Both the position numbers and the translations under genes were made by a program. This document shows, piece after piece, positions 12,501 to 22,220 of a stretch of 64,000 nucleotides of DNA. How positions within the stretch are numbered: position 1 is the stretch's first letter; each line of letters opens with the position of its first letter. Origin of the DNA: Begonia masoniana (taxonomy: Eukaryota > Streptophyta > Magnoliopsida > Cucurbitales > Begoniaceae); assembly GCA_022432975.1 (NCBI GenBank), contig CM039512.1:1846519-1910518 (forward strand), written 5' to 3'. The notes below the pieces were generated by a model. That model had not been told where the DNA came from, searched no databases, and saw nothing but the letters and a program-made list of their open reading frames with translations.

Positions 12501-15459
12501 TTCTTGTATGATCATCAATAAAAGTAATAAACCATCTAGAGCCAGACAGATTTCTAACCCTAGATGGTCCTCTCATGTCGCTATGAATAAGAGAAAACGA
12601 TTTAGATGACATGTATGTTAAAATAGGATAAACAGATCGTCTATGTTTAGCAAATTGACAAATCTCACATTGAGAAGAACCAATATCTTTATCCATTGAA
12701 TTCACCAGCCAGGACATGACTATTGAGTTCTCAACCTCCCATCTGTCATAGTTTTCACCTTCATCTTCAGGTTTCACTGCAGAACGGGAGAGATATCCAA
12801 ATTTGCCCTTTTCTTGAACTAATTAGGGGTGTGCAAACCGAACCGAAACCGATGAACCGAACCGAAACCGAACCGAAACCAGTGAAATAGGTCCGGTTCG
12901 GATCGGTTTTGACCATTTAGAAACCGATCTTCGGTTTCATTTTATAGGAACCGCTTAATTAGGTTCGGTTTTCGGTTTGGATCGGTCAAAACCGATACAA
13001 ACCGAACCGAACCGGTTTTGCACAAAGGAATTTTAATTATTAAAAAAATAATAATAAAAAATAAAGAATCTTTTTAATAATTAAAATTACTTTTGTTATG
13101 ATATTACTTTTATTTCCTAAAAGGATTTATTGTAATTTTGACTTTACTTTTCGTTTTTTATTCTTCTAATACATTTTTTTTTTATATTTGACTATACATT
13201 TAATTATTTTTTATCTCCTCCAATTTAAATTTACATTATTTAAATTTTTAGAAAATAAGTTGTAGAACCGAAACCGAACCGGAACCGAACCGAAACTTTC
13301 GGTTCGGTTTCGGTTCAGTTTTGACATGTTAAAAGACCGGTTTCGGTTTGATAAATCCGAAACCGAAACCGATCGGTTCGGTTCGGTTCCTCCCCAAAAC
13401 CGAATCGAAACCGGTTTTGCACACCCTAGAATTAATAATTTGACAGACTGAGACCATTGAAGAAAGTTACTCTCATTTAACTTATGAGAGATAACAGTGA
13501 AATTGTGATTAGAATCATCAGTAGAACTGGTGTCCAAATGTTGTTCTGCCATGGAAAACGAATCACCATTAAAAATTCCTCCTGCCTCCAAAAGAACAGA
13601 GACACGAATGAAGAGACCTCCTTTGACCGACGACTTCTGCGTTACCAACAACAGAACTGAGACCTTCAGCCGACTATTTCTGCGCAACCAGACGGAGAAA
13701 CACAATCGTGCAACTTCCAGACCAGGAGTGCACGACTGGGAGAAAGGAGAACGAGGAGAAGGATAATCTGCTCAACCTAAGGCCGACGGCTTTAGAGGGT
13801 GCGCGACTTTTAGCAAAGGATCGGAGTGTCCACGGTGATCTCCACTGCCGTCCGACGGCAGCTAAGGTTAAGTCCGATTCTTCTTCGCAGAAACCGACTC
13901 TAATACCATATTAGAGCTGAATGATTCTTACTCATTGATTTCTAAGATATATACATGAATAGGACCCTAGTAAAATAAGGAAAGAATAATCTAAATTAAG
14001 GAATAAACTAAATACACATATACAGAATAATATTTTAAACCTTATAAATCAGTAAAACTTAATAACTTTAAATTATCTACAAAAAGCTTAGAGTAATATA
14101 TCTCAACAGTATTTAATGTCACTCTCCTTCCTGATGAACGTTAAAAAATTTTATGCTTAAATTTTCTGAAGCTTTAAATATTAAATTGATTTTTTCTTTC
14201 CGAAAGGAAATATTGTCCTCTCTTTCGTTTTCTCATTTGTTAGTATTGGTTTTTTCTAAGTCTAATAAAATGCTATTACAGATTGGCATTAAAGCAGAGT
14301 GGCGAGCCCAACATGGGAGACTTGTTCTTTTCCTTGGAAACAAGAATACTTCTCCGCTTGTTTCTGTTCAGGCTGTAATATTGCCTCCTCGTCATTTAAA
14401 GATGGAACTATCTTTAGTACCTGACAATATTCCTCCCCGTGCACAGGTGAAGACTTTAAATGTTCTTTGGCACCTAACTCAATCTTGTATTTAAATTGAT
14501 TAGTTATTATCCGCATTTTTCTCTTTTGATAAATAGGTGCAATGCCCCTTTGAAGTCATTAACCTCCGTCCTAGCAGAGATGTGGCAGTTCTTGATTTCT
14601 CTTATAATTTTGGAATCAATATGGTACATATTACTGAATTCTCCTCCATATTAGTACTTTTGTTTTTCTCCATTCCTCCTTTATTTCTTTGTCAATCTAC
14701 TGGAAGCTTGGCTTTTCCAATTTGTAGGTTAACATAAAGCTTCGCCTTCCAGCGGTTTTAAATAAATTTCTTCAGCCTATATCAGTGTCAGCGGAAGATT
14801 TTTTCCCCCAGTGGAGATCACTTTCAGGTCCACCTTTGAAGCTTCAGGAAGTGGTGAAAATTCTGTATTCAAGTGATTGCTTTTTTTACTTCTATGGTGG
14901 GCAAATGCATATGTAGTGTTTAATGGATAAGCAATGAAAAGATACAGTTATCTTCTGATGTAAAAGAGCAATAGTGAATTTTGGGAAGAGAAAATAAGGC
15001 GGGAAGGAATATCATTTCTGACCAGCTTATTAGTCTAGTTCTATGCCTCTAGTAGGGATAGAACTACTTATATAATAAGGGAAGTTTACGTCACGAAACC
15101 ATTTAATAAAAGTTTAAATCCTAATAATATAATCTTAAAAATTATTCTCACGATATATTAAATTCTATGCATATAAACTTAGACCATGTTGTTAACCTAA
15201 ATTGCCACTCTTTTTTTATGTTGACTACGTAGGTTAGGGGTGTAAAACCACTTACACTTCTGGAGATAGCGAATTTATTGAGTACTTGTAGACTGATGAT
15301 CTGCCCAGGGCTGGTAATTGTATTTACATGCACATCATAGTATTTTTTTTTTTTTAAGTTTAATATATATTTAACTCTTTCCTTAAGGATCCAAATCCAA
15401 ATAATCTCGTTGCAAGCACAACATTCTACTCAGACACTACACAAGCCATGCTCTGCCTG
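558..15459 (+). CDS. AP2A: AP-2 complex subunit alpha (alpha-adaptin), 3' and 5' incomplete, 24 exons
   Basis: Large alpha subunit of the plasma-membrane AP-2 clathrin adaptor, which recruits cargo, clathrin and accessory proteins during endocytosis. I read exons at 558-689, 1081-1206, 2193-2255, 2330-2427, 2516-2723, 3869-3940, 4015-4107, 4677-4778, 4866-4964, 5725-5806, 5948-6036, 6723-6829, 6930-6995, 7783-7889, 7976-8080, 8177-8297, 8433-8615, 8788-9021, 9568-9648, 14282-14446, 14537-14623, 14728-14853, 15233-15313 and 15388-15459, about 900 codons in total. Diagnostic runs include [64 protein letters not shown] and [16 protein letters not shown] (adaptin N-terminal helical repeats), [14 protein letters not shown] (hinge), then the ear and appendage. 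The start lies left of the window. The final exon of the appendage platform is not found. Two +1 frameshifts (about 4893 and 6736) break the frame, and a copia element sits in the intron 9649-14281. Phases match across all other junctions. Identification is firm; whether the frameshifts are real is doubtful. Confidence 0.95.
690..1080 (+). other. GC-AG intron of the AP-2 alpha gene
   Basis: The exon ends with the codons for EKQ, followed directly by GCAAGATT, and the next exon resumes at 1081 with VGYIV after ttgttgtag. No GT donor nearby keeps the conserved protein junction, so this intron appears to use a GC donor in the typical strong context CAG|GCAAG. Confidence 0.75.
4938..5200 (+). repeat. 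Diverged tandem duplication of an exon end and its donor site (AP-2 alpha)
   Basis: The last bases of the exon ending at 4964 plus about 110 bp of the following intron recur about 132 bp downstream, near 5072-5200. Both copies contain ATTGAAGGATCCTGACATT and a gtta/gtaa donor. The second copy is diverged and lies inside the intron, so it is probably a decoy donor rather than a coding exon. Confidence 0.7.
9692..9880 (-). repeat. Copia 3' LTR (189 bp)
   Basis: Matches the other LTR at 13909-14108 with scattered substitutions and an indel of about 11 bp. The visible divergence suggests an old insertion. Confidence 0.9.
9985..10474 (-). pseudogene. Copia RNase H fragment
   Basis: Two minus-strand reading frames (10286-10474 and 9985-10248) give the typical copia RNase H end: [42 protein letters not shown] and a terminal [11 protein letters not shown]. 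They are separated by a short break, so the domain is pseudogenic. It lies just inside the 3' LTR, as expected. Confidence 0.88.
10749..11060 (-). pseudogene. Copia reverse transcriptase fragment with altered active site
   Basis: The 103-residue frame contains [22 protein letters not shown] and the loop [12 protein letters not shown]. The second aspartate of the catalytic YVDD is alanine here, which should abolish polymerisation. Further RT sequence continues on both sides in other frames with stops. Confidence 0.88.
12200..12777 (-). pseudogene. Copia GAG-pre-integrase and integrase fragment
   Basis: The frame 12475-12777 reads [12 protein letters not shown] (end of the zinc-binding region), then LIHSDMRGP and [18 protein letters not shown], the integrase core with its first two catalytic-region acidic blocks. 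Downstream, about 12310-12180, the [12 protein letters not shown] block follows a stop codon. It is interrupted and non-functional. Confidence 0.85.
12824..13428. mobile_element. hAT-like MITE nested in the copia element
   Basis: A 605-bp non-coding insertion bounded by inverted termini TAGGGGTGTGCAAACCG and its complement (ending TTTTGCACACCCTA), with an 8-bp target duplication, GAACTAAT on the left and GAATTAAT on the right. Both arms are filled with repeated AACCGAACCGAAACCG-type units, and the centre is AT-rich. The 8-bp duplication and TAGGGGTG terminus are typical of hAT non-autonomous elements. It splits the copia gag region. Confidence 0.85.
13436..13549 (-). pseudogene. Copia gag N-terminal fragment
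   Basis: Minus-strand reading from an ATG near 13549 gives MAEQHLDT and [18 protein letters not shown], the usual start of a copia gag (UBN2-type). The frame ends at the hAT-like MITE. Confidence 0.75.
13909..14108 (-). repeat. Copia 5' LTR (200 bp)
   Basis: On the minus strand it begins TGTTGAGATATATTACTC. The tRNA-Met-like primer-binding site lies directly next to it at about 13894-13908. GTATT follows at 14109-14113 as the target duplication. Confidence 0.9.
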
Positions 15460-16439
15460 GTAAGATATGTTTATCGAGTATGAGCAATAATCATTTAACA
15501 TATTTTGGTCCATGATGCAATGTTAACACTTTCTATTATAAAATTAGTATTTTCATGCTTTATTTTATGGTTGGAAAGAAATACTAGAGATCAAGGAAAA
15601 AAAACAGATCGTTGAGAACTGACCAGTGGAAGGATTTATTTATTTTTGGATGATGATATATGTAAAGTTCACAGTTTCTGTCCTTTACCATACCTTTAAT
15701 TAGGAAAGGCTGAATCTCTACCATTGATTGAGTTAAAACATAAAGAAAAGAGAAAGATAAAAAAGAAACCAAGAAGCAGAGAGTGTTTTGGAAAGAAATA
15801 ATCAGAGCCATGGATTCGGCTATATTTTTCCACATAACAGAGTAGCATGTTATGGAAGGGGCCTCCATGACAGACTACAAGCTGGGCCGCCAAGGTGAAT
15901 GCAGCAACACCCGGAAAACCCGAGCCCAACCGGGTTACGGTTCGCTGACGTGTTCAATCTGTTAGAAGAGGAAGGTAGCAGATAAAGCCAGAGCGCGGGG
16001 AGTGAGAGGAGGGGAATGAATGGTTATCTTTTCTTTCTATTTGTCTGTTAGTAGCTTTTACTGTTTTCCTTTTAGTTTTCTACTTTTAGTTGTATCCACG
16101 TTCTGGTACTAGAAGATCTTTAGATTCTCGTTGTGAATCCCTGGATTACACAACATAGCAGAGGAGGAGAGCGGAGAACCTTGGGCGATTCTGATTCAGC
16201 GAACGAAAGTGAGGCAGAAACGAGTCTGCGATTTTCAGGGCAAGCAGCGAATTGGGGAGCGAGAGCATTCGCGGAGTCGGCGCGAATTCTGGCGAGCGAG
16301 GAGGCCGGCGATTCTGGCGCGTAGCAGCTCGGCGAGATTGAGGGCATTCTCGGGAGGGGATTTTCGCAGCAGCTCCGGCGAGATTGAAGAACAACTTCGT
16401 TGATGACCAGTGGCAAAGAGAAGTTCAATATCAGCCTAT

Positions 16440-16440
<1 letters not shown>
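15460..16440. other. Region after the last visible AP-2 exon; no gene recognised
   Basis: 15460-15630 is intron sequence that recurs at about 16635-16840. From about 15830 the composition changes abruptly to GC-rich text (15830-16420) with no protein I recognise. It may be a retroelement LTR/leader or a captured promoter. The expected final AP-2 alpha exon is not here on either strand. Confidence 0.5.

Positions 16441-16441
<1 letters not shown>

Positions 16442-16534
<93 letters not shown>
16442..16534. repeat. Poly(T) run, 93 bp
   Basis: Pure homopolymer. It takes the place of a short T-run (about 15342-15355) that precedes the same exon in the first copy, so it marks the left edge of the damaged duplicate. 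Confidence 0.95.
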
Positions 16535-17971
<1,437 letters not shown>

Positions 17972-18039
17972 ATTCTTTCTCATGAGGTTTATATTCACCT
18001 TCATCTTCTTATTATTATTTATGTTTTCTATTATAATCG

Positions 18040-18720
18040 CATGACTAACCTTTCCACTCGACTACGATGTAGCCATACGATGTTGTTTTTAATTTCTGGG
18101 TTAATTATATTTTGTATTTAGTACTTTCTTCCAATCCTGTTGGAGCATTTATTTCTGTCTTAAAACCTGACATTCTGGCCAATCTTTACTTGATTTGGGG
18201 TGTTTGAGGAGGGGGCCGAGAGGTGATAAATACCGAGCACTGAAATACTGTCATGAATATGCGTAGGCTAGAGATAGTTATGGTATTTGTGTGATCACTG
18301 TGATTTCTCGATTATTGGATTGAGTAATGTAGGATTTGCGATGAGGAAGTGATAAACATTAATAGCTAAAATCCGCCTGTCTGCGAGAGATGGTGTTAGA
18401 ATTTAGTGAAATCGATCATCTAAACATAGGAAGACTATTTGTGAATTAATTGCAAAGACGAAAATAATATGCTTGGTGAAATCGTAGTACCTAGGTTTTT
18501 ACAATTGATTTAATCTCTTTTTGTTGCATATTTATTGAGTTATTTTTCTGGTTCTTTAGTTTACTTCTTTGAAAATCATAAAAAACGTGTGTTCTCATTG
18601 TAGAATAAGAGTAGTTATTTCGTTATTAATTACAAAGTCCTCGTGGGTTTGACACTCGATTTATACTATATACTTTGCGACTCGTACACTTGCGATCACA
18701 ATTTTCACAACAAAAATATA
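18040..18720 (-). mobile_element. Retroelement-like relic, inverted relative to 54300-55010
   Basis: Read on the minus strand this contains CGCAAGTGTACGAGTCGCAA, then the phrase for 'cccacgaggac', then blocks around CTCGGTATTTATCACCTCTCGG and TGGCTACATCGTAG. The same blocks occur in order on the plus strand at 54309-54990. The phrase is widespread in plant LTR-retroelement-derived repeats. No open frame is present. Confidence 0.6.
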
Positions 18721-18940
18721 TACAAGAAAGCTTATTCTTTAGTATTACACCAAAAACTAAACCAATAACCACAAAAAATCAGTATTGCATGAATGAATCA
18801 AAAGAAAAATAAGACTATTTGCAACCAAGCGTTTCTACCAAATATTTCTTCTTTCCAAAACAAAATTTAAGTCAGTAAAAAAGAGAAGAAAAAAAAAAAC
18901 ATTCTTTCTCATGAGGTTTATATTTCACCTTCATCTCCTT
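18709..18940. repeat. Copy of an HD2 histone deacetylase intron segment
   Basis: Near-identical to 23186-23380, which lies inside the HD2 gene intron 23036-23774: both share TACAAGAAAGCTTATT, the ACCAAAAACTAAACCAATAA block and CATTCTTTCTCATGAGG. Small differences (for example AAAAGAAAAATAAG against AACGAAAAATAAG) show it is not simply the same molecule. Confidence 0.85.
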
Positions 18941-18942
18941 AA

Positions 18943-19175
18943 TGATCTCTTAGGTCCCCTGGCTATTGAAGGTCCTGCTTCTATTACCCCTTCTGAGCAT
19001 CATTTAACATCAGAGTTGGAAGGTCTTCAAAACACCAGCGAAGGTACAGCTTTAGTACCTGTTGAAGAGCAGGCAAATTCAGTTCAGGTACTTTCTTCTT
19101 CTTCTGTGCAAGTTCAAACTCCACGGATGAGCTCCATGTTATGGGAGAGAGTTATCATCTGCTTTTTGCATTTAT
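18943..19175 (+). pseudogene. Copy of an AP-2 alpha hinge exon fragment
   Basis: Repeats about 233 bp of 8876-9109, the exon encoding [18 protein letters not shown] and the start of its downstream intron. I see only about three or four substitutions. It joins the HD2 intron copy on the left without a spacer. The fragment is open for 89 residues but has no gene context. Confidence 0.85.
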
Positions 19176-20160
19176 TGTAACAATGTAGGGTTCCAGATTG
19201 AAATTTTATATTCAAATTGGAAATTCCCAAATCAACTCAAATTTTAATTTCAAATCAAACAAGCAGTAACCTAATTTTAGGAAAAAAAATAATAAAGGAT
19301 GAACCTAGCCTGAAATTCGACCGTGATCAGAAGAAGTTCAACATTTTCATCTCATCAAAATCGAGCTGAGCCCAGATTTTCAGGAACCAGTTGAATTCTC
19401 CTCTGAAAATCCGGCATTTACCTAATCAACCTAAGAATCCGATTTGGGAATCAATCCGATTTGGGAATCAGATGGCTGATTCTCAGCATTAAACCCGATT
19501 GGAATCCAGCATGAACTTGGTCTGGTAAGGTGACCAAGTTCGGATGAAAAATCAGAAAGGAAACGCTGATAATCCTTGCAAATGGCGGATTTCAAGGAGA
19601 GGCACGGAGTAAACTTCCCCCTATAAATAGAGGCCTTTGGTGGAGGAGGAAGCTCACACCAAAGTTCTCTATCCCTCTCGAGTTCTCTGAAGTCAGAAAG
19701 GAAATCTTACCTCTCAGTCACCGGCGACGAAACTCTGAAGAAACAGCAACTCCAAAGCCGAGCTCCGACGAAGTTCGCCTCTCTGGCAGCCAAGCTCCGA
19801 CGAACTCCCTGAACTCCGTCGATGACCCATCGGAGTAAGCCCTCCTTCACTCTCCATTTTCTCCTCTCTGTCGCACCTCCCTCTTTCTCTGATTCTCCCT
19901 CTCATTCTCTGCAGAAAGCGCGAAGGAAGAAGAAGGAGAAGGACCGACTTTTTGTTTTAAAAACCTGAACCAGCATGCAAACCAAACCGAACCGGTTCAC
20001 TTAGGACAACTCGACCCGAACCGGATCAGCAGTGAATTGGTTCTCCGGGCAGCATCTTGAGATATGAGGTTTGGTGTAAATTAACGGTTTGTACTGTTCT
20101 TCTTGACTATTTCTAGATCTTTCTGCTTAGAATGCATGTATTACTTGGAACCGATATATC
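19176..20160 (+). other. LTR- or promoter-like region with a TATA box
   Basis: No protein recognised. A TATA-like CTATAAATAG lies at about 19621-19630, followed by a CT-rich leader and a GC-rich purine/pyrimidine-biased stretch (19700-19950). This layout resembles a retroelement LTR and leader, but no second copy or primer-binding site is seen in the window. Confidence 0.35.
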
Positions 20161-21530
20161 TAATCTCGTCCATCTCATAAACGACCGCCTTTACCTGACC
20201 TCTTGCTCTTCCCATCGGTCTCACTTTTTTTCATAAGTTTCTCTGCATTTAAAGTTGGTTTCTTTTAGGCAAGAAGCTTAATTATTTTTTTTTCAAATAA
20301 CTTATTCCTAATAAATCCGTTGGTTAGTGTTATCAACAAAACTGCTAATGCAATCACAAAAATTATTGAATTTGTGAAAAAAAGAATAATTACTCATCCG
20401 AAGATATTGTTAAATTTGAGACATCCATTGAGCTCAATGGGTGTAGGATTTGGGTTTGAGCTAGTAGCCAAAGTTTGGCTACTCACTTCTCCAATTTCAT
20501 CTTTCTTCTCTGCATCACTCGTCTTTCTTGCCTATCCTAGCAAACTCAATCCACTATGCTTCTTCAGAACTGGCATTGTGTACCATTTCTTGATCTCCTT
20601 GGTGATGTTTTGCTTAAAACTCTCCAGAATCAGTTGATTTTTAAGTGAAAAAAGAATAATTATTCACCCGAAGATATTGCATGACTGTCTCAAATTTAAC
20701 AATATCTTCGGGTGAGTAATTATTCTTTTTTTCAGTGAAAAATCTGCTGATTCTGGGTAGTTTTAAGCAAAACATCACCAAGGAGATCAAGAAATAGTAC
20801 ACAATGCCAGTTCTGAGGAAGCATGGTGGATTGAGTTTGCTAGAACAAACAGGAAAGACGAGTGATGCAGAGAAGAAAGATGGAATTGGAGAAGTAAGTA
20901 AGCTTTGGCTACTAACTCAAACCCAAATCCTACACCCATTGAGCTCAACACGTGAAGCTTTGGCATCAGCTTATAGAATAATATATTTTCGAACAACACG
21001 TGAAGCTATTTTGAGCTCAACGTATTTGTATTGAGTCAATTTAAGTTTATGGGCCGCTTCAATTTAGATGTTTTAATTGCTTGGTGATGTCAATAAAAGA
21101 ATAATGATGATTTCTTCTTCTTTTTCTTAGGTAATTCGAACAAATTTTAAAAAGATTTGCATAAACATTGTTGTTGTGATTCGAATTTTCATATAATATA
21201 TGTAAATTTGACTAATAACATTAAACTAAAATGCAAACACCAAATTCCTGTAAATAAATTACTCATATCATATCATCGGTTTTTTCTAACCCATAAGTTT
21301 AGTAAATTTAAAATAACTCGCCCGCGTGACAAATTCAATAATTTTTGTGATTGCATGAGCTATTGATAACACTAACAAACGGAATTATTAGGGAATAAGT
21401 TATTTGAAAAAAAAAATAATTAAACTTCTTGTCCAAAAGAAGTCAACTTTAAAAACAAAGAAGCTTACAAAAAAAGTGAGACCGATGAAAATGGCAAGAA
21501 GTCACGTAAAGGCAGTCGTTTATGAGTTGG
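20160..21530. mobile_element. Fold-back element with nested long inverted repeats
   Basis: The outer arms, about 20160-20375 and 21322-21530, are inverted copies (both contain CGGTCTCACTTTTTTT, CAAATAACTTATTCC, GTTAGTGTTATCAA and GCAATCACAAAAATTATTGA in one orientation or the other). Inner arms at about 20376-20640 and 20685-20945 are also inverted copies (TTGAGCTCAATGGGTGTAGG, AGATCAAGAAAT). The short loop is near 20680. Small open frames in the arms match no family I know. No target duplication was resolved. Confidence 0.75.
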
Positions 21531-21539
21531 ACAAGAAAC

Positions 21540-22220
21540 ATCAAATTTCACAAAACCCTTCTTTTCGATGATTCCATTGACAATAAGTTGTATGATGAGA
21601 ATATTGAAGAGAAATTCGCGCCTCCATTCTATTCAATTTGATTTGATTAAGCATTTGCTTTGGGAATCTTATTTGAAAATTTAAAAAAGAAGAAAAAAAA
21701 AACTCAAAAGGTCAATAGCTCAAGTCGATGGAGCAAAATTTGAAAGTTGAGGTTGCCAAAAATGACTATGCAGCTAATGGAGGGGAAGAAACTACAGACT
21801 GGTTCGAAAATAGAAGCCAACAGCTCATCTTCTGGATGGGGCCGATGTTCAGGGATGAGCTGCTGGACAACGCTAACAATGTCCGATCAGTTTCCACTGC
21901 CCAGACCAGTTGAACTAGGATTAATATTAAAAGCTCTCGCTAGGACTATCCTGTAGATGCACCATTAGACTCGACTCTTGCAGGACAAGCGGTTCCACCA
22001 AGATTTGCTTGAAAGCTTATTTTGTATGATCTCTTTCTTTAAGAAATGCAATGAAGGACCTTGAGTATCTCAACTATATGCAACATACGGTTCATGGGAT
22101 TGAGAAAAGGCCATACCCGGAATAATACGGCAATCAGTAGAATTATGAGAATTTATAATTCCTCAACTTCCTACAAAAGCTCAGACTTGTCAAGCTCAAA
22201 ACAGTTCATAAAATGCTTAT
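21540..22220. other. No gene recognised
   Basis: Between the fold-back element and the HD2 stop codon. A 61-codon frame at 21728-21913 resembles nothing I know. About 22150-22220 is presumably the HD2 3' untranslated region on the minus strand. Confidence 0.4.

Larger units (their letters stand above)
9692..14108 (-). mobile_element. Degenerate Ty1/copia LTR retrotransposon in an AP-2 alpha intron
   Basis: Complete but decayed element of 4,417 bp on the minus strand. It is bounded by LTRs (9692-9880 and 13909-14108) and a perfect 5-bp target duplication, GTATT, at 9687-9691 and 14109-14113. A primer-binding site resembling the 3' end of initiator tRNA-Met (minus-strand TGGTATTAGAGTCGG) abuts the 5' LTR, and a purine tract GAGGGAGAA abuts the 3' LTR. 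Reading in the element's direction I see the gag start (about 13549), a hAT-like MITE, GAG-pre-integrase and integrase core (about 12777-12200), reverse transcriptase (11060-10749) and RNase H (10474-9985). Order gag-INT-RT-RH identifies copia. There are many stops and frameshifts, most of gag-protease is missing, and the catalytic YVDD reads YVDA. It is not functional. Confidence 0.93.

Noticed and set aside
21728..21956. Two overlapping short plus-strand frames
   Set aside because: Unknown sequence, short, and no sign of coding bias or splice sites.
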